Positions 34,783 through 48,001 of a DNA stretch of 64,000 bases are shown in pieces. Position 1 is the first letter of the stretch; every line of letters starts with the position of its first letter. The notes under the pieces are model-generated. The model ran no database searches and had not been told where the DNA came from. It saw nothing but the letters and a program-made list of their open reading frames with translations. The DNA lies in assembly GCF_002999335.1 (NCBI RefSeq), contig NW_020312059.1, forward strand, positions 248,001-312,000, read 5' to 3'. A program made the position numbers and the translations under genes. This stretch comes from Cyclospora cayetanensis (Eukaryota > Apicomplexa > Conoidasida > Eucoccidiorida > Eimeriidae).

Positions 34783-37645
34783 TAGCTACCTCCCGAACAG
34801 CATGCTTTGTACACCGCAAACTCCTTGGAGTCCAATTTCACCTAGACTACGCCCAAACTCCAGGATTCCAAATTCTACATACAACTGTACCCTGATCACT
34901 AAGCTTCAGGGCTTCCCGTAGACCCTGCACTTCGAGCTATTTGTAAGCCCTCAGGCCATATCGACCCGCGGCCTTGGAATTGGGCTGTAGAGCAAGCAGC
35001 TTAGCCAGAGTGGCAATGCCTGCTTGTTAGCTCCATATTTGTTTGCTACTGGAAGTATGGCATAGTGAGATGCTCAGCAGTTTGAGTTGTCGCTATGCGA
35101 CTTAGGTTTTATGTACATTTCCATTCTTTTTAAATGCTTTTAAAGCCATTCTTCCTGTGAATAGAAAGGACAGGCCGCGGGGCGCATCCTGCGTTCCGCT
35201 TGCTTAGAGCGTGAGAGCTACCCAGCTGGATTTCTGAGGCCGTTACTGCTCTGGGCATTCCCATGCATCGAATTACTTCGAGACAGTTATGCAATCTCCA
35301 CCTCAACCACAGTGCGGATTGTGGGACTGCCACCGACATTTGCAGGGGAATAGTGCATATTCAATGATAGTGCGTACCCTGCCCTCACTGGCAGCTTCAA
35401 TGGCTCAATCTTTCTCAAAAGGAAAAGTGGACGTAGACTTGGGTAATGTTGTTGTACACAAACTCGCTGCCGCGGTCAACCGGACTGTGAAAGGGCCTAT
35501 TGTGGATGCCGCATGTTTTTCATACGACAGGCACGCGCAGGAAAATAACCTCTATTTGGTGGGTGGAGCCTAGGTAATGGGCACTGCAGCATCCGGCTGC
35601 ACAAACCTCGCATCAAACAGAACACTGTGTGAGGATCAGCTAGGATCTACTGAGGAAGCCAGCACTCCTTATCATGGCATAGACTCTACACCACCTCTCT
35701 TCAAATTTTTAGCGAGTTGTAAAAAATTCGAAGATTCACATCTAGATGCTTGCAATTAACACGGTTAAATTTTTCAGAGGAAAAGGCACGCCGGAAGCCA
35801 ATCTCATAAGCTACTGAAAGCTTCCACACAACTGAGTGCAGGATCTGAACGTTATATCTAGGTATGTATCAGCTTGTACTTACACCGTGGAGTCCGGAAA
35901 CCTTAGTATTTCCCAGATTAAATTTTTGTGTGCAGATGGTGAGCAAGCACGCTGCTGTCGGGCAAAGGGAGGCAGAAATGAAAGAGGGCAGCATGAGGGA
36001 AGCCGCAGGCAGTTGCTCTTCACAACGGCGTCAAAAAAGAATAGTAGTTCGTGAATACTGCGTAACACATAGCCGGCAACTGCACGCGTCGCAGAAGAAG
36101 CGTCATTAGCGTACTTGCTTATAGATAGTGGCATCAAATGCGGCTTCACGCCAGGCAGACAAATGAGATATCAGGTACCTCATTCACGATGTGTTTTCAT
36201 GTATCATCTATTGATGAAAGGAATAAGGAGTTTCCATATGGAGCTGCTCAAGCTCTCACATATTTGTATGAGAGCGAAGCGGTTAAAGTTTGCTGAAAAG
36301 CCCATCTACAATAAACCCTGCCTTATGTGCTCTTTTTCTCTGCAAAGTGCAAATGCTTCTGCTGGCGCAACACCAGCCATATCTAAGCGACGAAGTACAT
36401 GTCTCCTTGGGAAGGTGGCAGTCCTGTGAATTGTTCCTCCACAAAATAGACGACGGGCCGAAGGCATGCAAGTAAATTAGCATGTGGCGTCAAAACGTAG
36501 AGCGACGCTCAAATACTGGTGAGCAGCTAAATCGTTGGAAATCTCTGCTGAGAGTCCACGGCAGATCCCGCATAAAGCGCAGAAGACCACAGATGGGCCG
36601 CCGTTGAAACGGAAGGGAATTACACCGCCCGTTATGCTGCATACAACCGCGGTCTAAGGAGGAAAAGATGTCGAGGAAAGAGTACACATGGTGCGGAGAG
36701 CATCGAAGACGGTATGGACAGTTTCCTTTAGCTTAGTAGCACAGACGCAAGATGAGAAGGATCGGATAACTGATCGTTGGCACTCCTTTATTCCAGTCAA
36801 GCAATCTTGATCGTCTGATAGTTTACGCCCACATCGGGCCAGTAATTGCTCGACAACGCCTACTGGGAGGTTAAAACTGGCGAGACTGGCAATCCTTGAG
36901 AAAACATGAGGCTGCAGGAGCAGTCTCATCGGAAGCGGAAGCAAAGAATGGCGCCTGGAGAAATTTTAGATAAGCCGCTATGTGTACGCACAAGCTGCTG
37001 CCGCTGTAGATGCCTGCTACGTCCCAAGAGAACGGAGACCAAGCGGAAAGGGAAGCACGGGCTCCCTGTTTGATTCCAGCCGCTTAACAGGGGGCGTAGC
37101 TCTCCGAGCTGGAGAGTCACGTGTCCAGACTTTGCGGTCTCCAGTCATCTTGCTTGTCACTGCACATGCACCGTAGCTGCTCATTTAGATCAAGCAAACT
37201 GTTTGAAAGTCACCCGTTCGCCTATCTGTACCATCGCAACTCCATGTTCCTGCTCCTAAGCGCATAACTACACTTTTAATCGCCTTATGCTGTGGACTAA
37301 ACGTGTTTTGTATGCTTGTGAGAAGTGAGGATTCGAAAAGAGACAGTACCTCCGCAGGCGACCGAAGCATTTGGGCCCATTAATGCCTTTGAAGCTCAAG
37401 TTCTTCAGGCGAAACGTAAAGTTTCGGGGTATTTCAAGCGAAGTTATGCTTTCTCCCAACCTGCAAATCAGAGTTATTTACGTTTAATTAGATAAAAACA
37501 GGACCGCAACTAAGGACAACGATAATGCAAGATACGGTCGACAGGGCAACATAGTAATTAAACCTCAGGAGCAAGCACACGAAGATAATTAAAGCCCCTA
37601 AGCGGAATGCGGTGTTCATCCGCATATATGATATAACCGTTCGTC
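34783..37645. other. Intergenic stretch between the convergent branching enzyme and phosphodiesterase
   Basis: The 3' ends of two convergent genes flank this 2.9 kb. An open plus-strand frame at 35289-35573 (about 94 residues, moderately coding-like) and a minus-strand one at 36944-36654 are the only candidates, and neither resembles a family I know. I see no retroelement pieces. Confidence 0.4.
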
Positions 37646-40600
37646 TCACGTATCTCGACGTTCGGCCTCTCGAAGAATATCCATTGCCGCTTGCCAGTCC
37701 TCCAAGTTCTTTTCACCTTGCATCACCAATTCCTCCACACCAGGCACCAAGTCTGCCAACGCACGGAACTGGTCGAGCACCACGAAGGACAGGAAGCCTA
37801 TTTGGGATTGAGTTCTGCGAAATCCAGCAGTGATCGACGCGTTTGCATATAGGCAGTAATCAAACATTACAAGGACTTCTTACTCAGAAAACACTTTATA
37901 GCTAAGGCTACAGCAGGTCAACTTCCTTCCTTACGAAACACTAGCTAGCAAGCACCACTCCTTGTCTGTTGCAAGGTTTCCTCGATAGAATTCGTGGATA
38001 ATTACTGCGACTTCCCTATAGGACTAAACGAAGATGAATGTTGAGAGATAATACACTAGCATGCACCTGAGTAACTCCGTTCGAGCATCCATGAAGACAG
38101 TCACTGGCAGTCCTTTGTGCCTCTCCATCTCCACCTACCAACAACCAGCAGAACCAACATCACCAATCCAGCGTAAATTATTCAGAATTTTGTCTGGTTG
38201 CACATAAGCACGAAACATCTCCAAGTAAGAATATTACAACCAATTAAAAGGCAATTAACCTGAAGTAGCAGTCCTTTGTAAGCGACATGTGGCAACCCCC
38301 TGTACAAGCAGTCAGTAAAGATATAAGTCAGGAAAGTATGAACCAAAATTAGTAGTTCAGGGTCCGCAGTTGCTAGAAAAAGTGTTGACAATCTCACCTG
38401 GGCATTGAACTCCTGAATGATCAAGGAAGCCCACTGCACATTGCGGCGTTCTGGCAGCAGTGGATTGCTTATATCTGCGCAGTGAATTAGGCAAGTGGTC
38501 AATAGTGCGTGGTCCTCCTCACTATTCAACGAGTCACCAGTCGCTGCAGGTACGCAAACAACAGAAAGAATCGCAGAAATATAGGTAGGCGCTCGCCTGT
38601 ACACAAAAAACCAATAGTGTAGTTCCAATCCCTCGCGAATACAAACGAACCATGCTTTCTTTGGAAAGGGAGCGAGGGTTATGCTGATACAGTGACAGCG
38701 AAGGACCGCAGACGGTCAACTGGAGAGGCATTTACGACCAGACTGACTTCGCTTCATTTGGACTCTCTTCCGCATTGCTTCGTGGTGATGCCTAAATAGT
38801 TCCATGTCAGTTGCGAGGATACATGTAACGAGCACTCTGCGTATTTCAGCGAATGTAGGGTAAAAGTCCTCGATAGCTTCCTCATCCTGATCCTCGAACT
38901 CGCTGTATGGTTGCTGAGACTCCCTGCTGACATCTGCAGAGGTGCTAATATGGTGACGCGAATAGCGTAGCGGCGCATCCCCTAGAGATACGGAATTCCT
39001 CACGAGAGGCTGTGGCTGGGTACGTTGTGCCGTACGAGAAAACAATCCAAGCTTCATCATGCTGCAAACAAAAGCATTCAATAATACAAAGAACATGCGA
39101 CACTGATCTAAACCCTAGGCGCCCCAAAGGAGACAAAATAGACGCATCGGTTCGCTGGCGTCTGTTACGCTCAGATGTGTGCAGAAGGACGGTGCCTAAG
39201 CAGTCTAACGCAAAGCATAGACAAGTGGTTATGCATGGACAGAAGATACTAACGCGCGAGCAGCAAAAGCTGCGTGGTGATTTTCTAAGACCGCCTTGTC
39301 GTTGTACATAATTGCGAGTGGGTGCTGCTGTTCACAAAGGCTGTTGTTGTTGACTCCTGGATGATCAACATCATGAGCCAAGGCTGCAATGCGATCGCCA
39401 TAGCAAATGCACACGCTCACACAGAAGCTCGCGGCACAGCCCACTGGGACTTAGTTCTCCTTTAACCCTTCTCACTGTGATTGCAGATCCCATCTACTAG
39501 GAGTGGCACTCCCCCAGTAGCACAGTAAACTACGTAGTCGTTTCATAAATAAAGCGAATTGAAAGAATAAAGGCCAACAAGAAACGGATACACTTGATTA
39601 GTAGAGTGCCAATAGGGCAGCCGCTTCGCCTTACACAACGCGTGAATGTGAATGCTAAAGTACACCTGCTGCGAACTGAAAAACAAAGCAGGAATACATA
39701 TGTACCTGCCAGAAGAAGGCCCAGCTGCTCTGTTGGCGTCAGCAGCTCTCTACACGCGTACCGTGTAAGGAAAAGCCAACACATCTGTAGCAAGCGAAGC
39801 ACCAGGAAAAGGAATACAAGCAGTGGACGACAACCAAGGATACGCATGCACTGTACCGACGTTGGCAGAGGGTGATGAGCTGCAGCCTCCAGTTAGATAA
39901 ATATGCCCCCATACAAAAAGTGCCTGCTACGTCAGAAAACAGTCCAAGTCACATCTCATTTACCTCACCTGAGTTACGTGCGCTGCATGGTAGAAGTTGT
40001 GGTAAGGGTTGTCTGTATGGTAAGCGTCCCGTATGAGACCGAAGAAAGCCTGCAAGCCTGCTTTTTCACTCTTCACCATCACCCCAAGCTCCTCCAAAGC
40101 CAGGAAAAAAAATAACTCCAGTTCATCTGCTGTCCGCCGCCAAATGTCCAGGTCCAAGCGTCTATATGACTCTAAGGAAAGCTATACATACCAACAACAA
40201 CCAACGAGGCACCAATTAAATGCAAACTGAAAACTATCATGGGCAGAATTTTACCTGGCAACAAGTTCCAAGACATGCAGAGTTGATAAAACAAATTAAC
40301 GGCATGCCCCTCCAATTTCGCACAAACCGAGTACACAGCCACCTCGTTGATGCGAACTGAAGGTCTTATGTCGGGTTGCCCTCGTTCAAAATGCGTACTG
40401 TACCTGTCTACGAATCGCGTCGAAGGGTCCGGTGCATTTTTGTAGAGTTGCAGAAAAGACCAGCGAGGGTAACGAGGCAGCTCGTTTGCACTGGAGTTTC
40501 AAATGTTCTTCTCCAGCATGTTCTAGTTCTTTAACGGCTGCTGTCCGCTGGTCCAAGTCGAGAGACCGAGACACCTCCTGTAGGAGCACAAGCGGAGCGC

Positions 40601-43600
40601 TGTTCGTTTGCAGTGGAGGCCCCTGGTGATCTGAATCACACAACCGAAAGCACCAAACCACGCACAAACATGCAAGAACACACTCTGACAGGCCGCTTGT
40701 CTGGTCTGGCTCGATTGGGCGCACTTCTCCCCTCCTCTTCCATGGCAAAATCGCTACGATGCTCTCCTTCATTGAGCGCGTATTACAGAAATGCAGAAAA
40801 CTCTAGATAAAACTGTTACCGCATCTCGGAGTTCATGCAGGGTGCTGTGCGAAGTTTCTGCCCGTCAGATACTTCCCTGCCGCTTCAGTGCAAAAGTACT
40901 GACCAAGTAGTCTTTCTTCTGGATAGCCTTGACGTCGAGTCACGGCCATAGGAAGGCTTGCATGAGAAAGCTGGTGGAGTGGGGGAAAATTCGCTGCACG
41001 ATACCTTGAAGTTATCAGCCCTCCTTTTCGGGTCTCCCAGGCGACTACACTTGCGGCATGATTGCGGTTAAGGCTGTGCTGGTGCCGTGGTTTGGAGCTT
41101 TGGTTATTGGAAGAATACTTTTGCTTCCTACGAGGAATGTCTGCATCTGACAAGCTTTGAGGAGAGGACGGTTCTGTCATCGCCACGGATGCGCATCGCC
41201 GGAGCCTCATCAGCTTCATCTTTCTATCGCGAAGGACGAAATTCTGATCAAAGGCACAAGCGAATAGTACATTCGCACGAAACAGAAAATGGCAAGCATT
41301 TCCTACTGCTAGAGTCGACAACTCTGCAACAACAAAATCAGGTGTAAAAAATTATCCCCCCCGTTTTCTGCATGACTACCATGTCAGCCTTGACCGACGC
41401 ATGGTCATTCCAGATACTGTGACAATGAAGTGTAGAAACATTGCTGCTGGAAATTCTGGTGAGCAAACCACCAAGCGAGTAAATCTGTTCGATGTCCCTA
41501 CGTGCAGTTGCACTGCGCTAATTAGAAGAAAGCCGGCAGACGAGGTTCGATTAATTTCGAAAGAACTATTGCCATAGCATAAATTTCCTGTAAATTTGTC
41601 GTTGCATGAGATTCCCAATGTCACAGGATGCCTGACAAAACAACTATTATTTGTGCTTGACTAATGCATCTCTGTTTCACCTCAATTTGTTCCAGTACCG
41701 CCCCGAACGGTTTCGTCGAATTGCGGCCTCCTCGCTGCTGCCCCCCCATTACATAAGAGACCATCGTCTCCATTGGCTGAAGAAGACTCATGCCAGCCAT
41801 ACACACATTTGTCAGCTGCCCTCCCAGAAAGTGCTGCACCTCGCACTGAACCGCGCGCATCAGCATCTCGTGAACCCTGCACGTGCGAATGTAACGAAGC
41901 AGCAATCGCAACTGGTCGCTGGTGTCAAACAGCTAGCATCCGAAACAAGCGTATAGCTACTTGCTACGTCCGTACTTCACTGAATGTAGCAGGGTTGAAC
42001 CACATTAGCTCTACCTGTAACCTCTGCTTGAATGAAAAAAAGTAGGCTTTGGAAGACAATAACTGGACAGCACTATCGCAGAATGAATGGAGGTCCTGAG
42101 TACCTTGGCAATAAGCGTACCCGATGACCAAGGCATGCAAGCCAAGGATGAACTCATTTCGGGGTTACTACTTCGCCAGCCTACTATAAAGTCTAAGACG
42201 CCCGCCGTTTTTGCAAGTCACTTGCCTGATAAAGTGGCGCGGGCAGTCGATGTCTAAGGAGGCCAGAGGCTTTGAGATGAACTCTCCATAAGAGAGGTCG
42301 TTCAAGTTTTTTCTGCTGCAGCTTTGACACGGTAATGTGGAGGCGGTCCAAGCATCGACTGCCAGGGCCAGTGGCTCGAAAGCGCGTACGTCATGGCTGC
42401 ATGCGCACTGCTCTTCCGCTTCCTCTTCGAGCCGCTCCAGCCGCTCGCAAGAACACTGGCTCCGATTAATCAGTAAAACTACGGCCTTTACGTGGCCTTG
42501 AGTATTCAATAGGGGAACCAGTAGTGCATGCCTGCAAATCGTAAAAATCACGACTGCAGTCGTAGTGCTTGTCTCATACAGTCTCCTAGTCTCAACAGTC
42601 CGTCCAACGGGGTTACTTTGAATGTCTGCCAGCAGCAATACGCATGAAAGAGCTACAGTGCGACTTGCGCACACGAGCCTTGAAATACGTAGTCTCTCGC
42701 CGATAGATAGTGGAGAGCCTACTTTGTTTCGAAGCGCACACGGGCGTCGTACTCCTTGTTGAACCCGGGGGGAAGAAAGTTGAATACAAGCGTCCTGCCT
42801 CCTTGGCGTGTGGCCTCCCCTAATAGGGGGTGGTCTCCCCGTAGGCAGAGACCCGCAGCTCTAAAGATTCAACAAACGGACACAAACACAGCGATGCATC
42901 TGTCTATGTATGCAGCATGTGGGATGTTTTCAAAGCGGCACTACTAGTAACACAGCAGTTGTATCTACGTCTGAATTTCATACTACTGAGGCAATTTCGT
43001 ATCACGATTACTATGTGATGCAATGCATGCCTTTTAGCCAGACAAATAGTTTAAAATAGCAAGCAGTATGTGGCCCCTTTCACCTTTTCCGTACGTCCAG
43101 GTTCTTATGAGACAAGTATCCCGACTGGATACCCAGAACCTGCAGAGCCTATGTTAAACAGCCTGCTGCACTGCCTGTGAGAAGTGCCACAACGCCAAAG
43201 ATATCCTTTAAGATTCTCACCTCTTGTGGCCCCCAAGACAGATGAAATCTCGGTTCTGGGCGTCAGCGATAAAGAATACAGCTGCTTCAGCCCCTACAGA
43301 AACATGCAGGAGCGCCAATAGCCGCTGCATCATCCTAATAGGAATGGATGTTTCCTGAGCGTCCAAGAAGACAGCACGGTGCACGCAGCTGAAAGATCAG
43401 GAGTTATGAGAGCCTAGAGGAGACACATGACTGCAATTGCCGGCTTTGTCATTTATGCAGAGCGGTGTATCGCCTGTGCCCAAGCTCACTCTGATATAAA
43501 ATCTCTACAATGGTTAGCATTAGATTGCCTCAAGAGCGTACTGAGAGGGGGCAGGCTGAAATGCACTTAAGATGCAATGGTCATGGCAAGCCGTCGTAGT

Positions 43601-46470
43601 GCTTACCTGGAAGATGGTTCTGTGGAGTTCAAGCTGAAGCATGCGTTTGAACCTGTCCCTACGGAGCCACTGCTGCTGCAGCAGAAGTGCCATTGGCGGC
43701 GAGCACACCTGCGCAACGGCTTCCACCAGGAGCTGCGCATCTGGCCTTCTACCGTTGATGCAAAATATTACACCAAGTGTCGTTTCCGGGTGAGCCGAAC
43801 GCGTGGAGCCGGGAGAGACCAGAACTTCCGCCTCTTCTTCCTCTGCAGAGGGGTTCGCCATACGTGAAGAGTGGGGTAGAGGAGCTACGACCAACTTCTG
43901 AGGTGATGCAGTATGATGGAGGTCTGGCTGTTCTTTCAATAAAGCCTGCATGACATGTACAGCAAAATACTCAAGAACACCATGGGTGACAAGACCGAAC
44001 GATGCATCTCACAGGCCAAGATACAGCTGTACACTGGTGCATTATCCTTTACCACAGACATTTTTTGAAACCCACGCGAGACGAAGTTCGAGCACAAAAC
44101 ATTCGAACTACCGGTTGACAGCCCAATCATGCGTTCCTGATTCTTTCAGATCGCCCTGAAACGTACAATCTCAGTGCTCATTAAAGAAAGCGAGCCGAAC
44201 GGGGGAGGTGTGGACTGTTGAGTAAGCCTGCGGTTGCGAAAAGTCACTCCTTGGAAGCGTGACACCAGGTCCTCATCCGTCGGCATCGCTGGCGGCTCCA
44301 CAGTAGCAGAAGACAACAATGGCATGTTTTCCTGGGTGTGGCAAGGAGAGCGTTGTAGGCCACTTTGATGAGGCATCGAGGTCAGCACAAATTTTGAAGG
44401 CAAAGACTTCCAGGCGTCAACCATGCTGACAACGGATTCGCTAGATGCCAACCGTGTTGCAGCCGCTGTCCCTTCCATTCGCACACCCTGAGAAAGGCTT
44501 GAACCTGTGGCAGGAGAGAGCCTCCGCGTCATCGAGTGCCCCACATAAGTAACCCTAGCATCTGCCATTGCCTCACATGCGCTGCACGCTCCCTCATCCT
44601 GTAGCCGACAAGCAATGAGGACCCCTTGGGGGTCGTCGGAAGGTGGAACAATGCTGCAAAAGACAAAGTTACAAACTGCTAGGTCCAAGGCTCAGGTTTC
44701 TCAAAATGTTGCGGTGATGGGTTTCCAAACCTCACTCAATGCAACGAGTTCATTACAGTGCCACACAGGCGCATTATCCTAAAAACCAGTAGTTGAATAC
44801 TACAACAGGGTCATACACCTCACAAAGGCTTAGAAGAGGCATTCACATGATGCGAATTCCTCTCGTCAGGCAACGGTGAAAGCGTATCCGTTGCCGGATC
44901 GTACAAAAATGCCTGCAGACGTTTATCCAACACAAACAGCACTTCCCACAACACTTAAAAAGACAACTAGCCACAGCACTTCTCATAGACAAGGGGCCGA
45001 TAGTAGCACACTATTGTGCTTCTGCAAGGGGTCTCTCGAACCAAAGCTCTGCGCCACTGTTAACTGTAATGCGCAGTACCAAGGCATGAAAAACGGTAGA
45101 GAGTGGATTCAAGACTGACCCGCGCGCCATCCCTCAGATCATCCAGCAGATGACCGACAAAACTGTCGGAGGAGACGACAATGAGGTCCTGAGTAGAGGA
45201 AGGCCGTTCGATGGCACACTACTGCCTTCCGGTTTCGGCGTGGTAAGAGCCCCTACATTACCGACTACTTGAGCCCGATTCAAGCACAACGCATCTATTG
45301 CCAGGGTCGAAGGACTATGAGCTGCCGTCGCGGACTAAGGTTTCCTATTTAAAGGGTCCACACAAGGGCCTGTTGCTGCTGTGGTCACCTGCGTCTCCTG
45401 TAGTTGCTCTATGGCTCGGGCACCCCAATTACTCGCATGGGCGTCCTGGACCAGCAGAGTAGAGAAAAGGGCTGAAACTGCGGTACCAAGACTGTCCAAA
45501 GGCAACCGTTCTCGCAAGGAGGCTCCGTTGGAAGGGCTTTTGCCTGCGAAAGGTCAACATGAAAAACAAGGTGCACTGAGCCAGGTTGAAAAATATGAAG
45601 GCCCGTAGAGTCAGAGGTTGTACACGTGTATACTCATATACATATACATAGGAAGCGAATATATGCGTAGCTCGCCACGCATAAATACATCACAACCCAG
45701 GGTTTAAAGCCTTGAGAACTTCTTGCTAGGCATTGTGTTTTCTCCTTGGCCCATATGAAGGTCCCAACGCATTTGCCTAATCCCTTGTAGCCTCCATTGT
45801 TACTGCGACGACCACTAGAGCCATGATAATCATGCAGCCACATGGTCACCTGGCACGGTGTGAACGGTCTTGAATCGGTCCTGTAGCGACTTGAAGGTCT
45901 CATAGAGCGGGGCCTTCAGCGTTGACTGACTAGCCAGGTTGTGGGTGGTGCAGGAAAAGGCTTTAGAACACTCTACTGAGGCGTGCTGGCTTTTGTCTAA
46001 GTGGGATTCCTTTGTAGCAGAGGCCTTCTGGGTCCGGACAGCGTAGGCCCCCAGCAGCTGCTCCGTCTCAACATCCCGCATGAAGCAAAAAGCCGCGGAG
46101 GCGTCCAGGGTGACACAAAGGTTAGCCGCCAGAGCGGACGCAAAGGCTGTTGCGCTACTCATATGCACCGGACATGCTGTACGGACACCACAACGACAAG
46201 TACCCAATACCCTGAGTGTCATTGCCCTAAACTTAGTGTACTTGGTTCTCCGGCTCCTTGTAGCTGGCACGAATGGCATCGTGAGCACCACACAAGCGAA
46301 AACGTACCTTCTATGCGGGCGCGAATATCGTAAGCCTCCTCAATCAACTTGTTTCTGCTGCGATTTGGGGGGTTTTCACATTGATACTCAACGGCGCCGT
46401 CTGTCGCCTGCCCTCGGACGTCATCTTTCATTATCGAATCCCAAGCTTGGAAAGCCTTCCGAGTTTCCAT
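37646..46470 (-). CDS. GAF-domain 3',5'-cyclic nucleotide phosphodiesterase
   Basis: It hydrolyses cAMP and/or cGMP. The catalytic part is eight phase-consistent exons: 40356-40255, 40171-39969, 39784-39706, 39383-39250, 38913-38739, 38543-38398, 38134-38067, 37814-37646. It shows YHNFYHA, the metal site [24 protein letters not shown] and the Q-x-x-x-F purine clamp (SQIGFLSF), so it looks active. Upstream, GAF-like sequence is spread over about 46470-46308, 46176-45850, 45543-45389, 45218-45120, 44653-44167 and 43945-43607 (first GAF with a long Ser/Pro insert), then 43388-43221, 42860-42723 and 42531-42222 (second [28 protein letters not shown]). Linker exons are likely at 41932-41681, about 41243-41051 and 40577-40404. 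Joins at 45120/44653, 43607/43388 and across the linker do not all close in phase, so small exons are missing from my model. The start Met at 46470 is provisional. No membrane segments were seen, unlike many apicomplexan phosphodiesterases. Confidence 0.88.
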
Positions 46471-48001
46471 TGCCCGGTCTTCTATGTACTAGCGCTACGC
46501 TTTAAAAGCTCTTTCTTTAAAGCCCCTACTGCAGCCGCAACAGCGGCCACTGCTGCAGGGGCAGCGGCTCTTACGGTGTAACACGGCAGAATCACTCCCC
46601 TGAGCAGTAGAGCCCCCAGGAACAATGCAATTCTTCCAAAAAGAGAAAAGCTTGGGCAGCTAGTGAGCTGACCAACACAGCCTGTGCTAAGGAAAACAGT
46701 TTCCTGGGGGATCCTTGGAGAGACGGGTGGGAAGAGAGAGGACCTCGGACTGATGGCGTTCCTCTTCCAGTCCTCCACCTTCCGGCGCCTCCATACGACG
46801 CTAATAATTGTACTCGCCCCCAAGCACCATCTTAGTAGCCTATATCCCTTCCTCTTGCACTCAATTGTCTTCAGGTCTATGCAGTGCGAGGCTGAATATC
46901 TAGAGGTCACATATGACCCCAAGAGAGAGCGTCAGAATGCCACCGTAACCTTCTGTGATACCAAGGCCTGATGAAATCTCAATGAGCTGCAGCACAGGTC
47001 ATTAGGTGGAAGAAGTCGCGGATTACTACCAACTGAGTTAGCGACAGTTCGTCCCGGCAAGGAAAGCCGAGAGGAGCGGGAAGTAGGTCTGTGCGGCGGC
47101 CTTCTAAGGCTGTTTTATGCTGTTAGTATATCGGTGGGAGAGGGGTGGAAACCGGTGTTGCAGGGAAAGGCGAGATGGTTGGCCCAGCTGTATGGGCTCG
47201 ACCGCCTCAACTCCACGAGACTTGGGAGTTTATGATTTCATGCTTCGCTTCCACGGCATCTATGACCCCCGGTGCATGATTAATTGAGGTCCAAAACCAT
47301 TTGATGAACAGAATGCTGATGAAGCCGCGTATTGCACTATCTAAACTCTTGCTGGGGCCTAGCCACGGGGGGCCCCAGTAAGTGGCTGCTTTCGCGAGTC
47401 GGCGATGTTGTATCCACATACCGGCAGGGAATGGCCAGTTCTCTCGTCTTATGATCTGTTGAATCCTCATAGAAGGCTGTACATCTGATCGACGGGTGGG
47501 AGGGCCCGGTCGTTATGAGGAGTTCAGCGCGGCAGTACCCCATGCGACTGTTGAGGCTGCGAGACCCCCAGAGTTACGGCCTTCTCTCTTTTCTAAACCA
47601 GGGCGCTGTGTAATATTTGGAGGTAATAATCTATTCTAGGTATTTCCGGAGTCTCGGATGCCTAGAAGAAGTCCTTAAGGTCTCCTTCATGTGCACTAGC
47701 GCACAATCCAGGATACGTGTCTGACGTTACGGCCTCCTCTGTTCCGTGGGGTATCTTCTCGTCCCCTGGGTGTGCTAGTCTGCTCAAAGAGCTCTACTGC
47801 AAGAACAATAGGGCGGCATGTTTGGGTTCTGAACGCTGAAGTACCGTTTTCCGTAGTGCTTAAGCTCAAAGGTTGTGGGTGGAGAATACTTGGTCTTGGC
47901 TTGCTGCTGATTTGGGGTTGAAGGTTGAAGGCCCTTGATGCTTGCCCGTTCTTGCTTGCATAGGGGACTGTGCAGTTGTTCGGCGGAGGGTGATCCCTTC
48001 A
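46471..48001. other. Divergent intergenic region between phosphodiesterase and RCC1-like genes
   Basis: It should contain both promoters. A minus-strand open frame at 46922-46482 encodes a hydrophobic, Ala-rich stretch and could be a 5' exon or signal-anchor of the phosphodiesterase. Its only plausible join leaves an intron of about 41 bases, so I left it out. Nothing else is recognised. Confidence 0.35.

Noticed and set aside
35289..35573. Plus-strand 94-codon frame after the branching-enzyme gene
   Set aside because: Composition is mildly coding-like, but there is no recognisable motif, no good exon borders and no neighbouring exon in phase.
39530..39847. Hydrophobic minus-strand open frame that looks like a membrane protein
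   Set aside because: Only 39784-39706 is coding, as a phosphodiesterase exon. The hydrophobic flanks are intron read-through.
46482..46922. Hydrophobic Ala-rich minus-strand frame as a 5' exon or signal anchor of the phosphodiesterase
   Set aside because: Joining it to the next exon needs an intron of about 41 bases with no clear branch region. Left as a possibility only.
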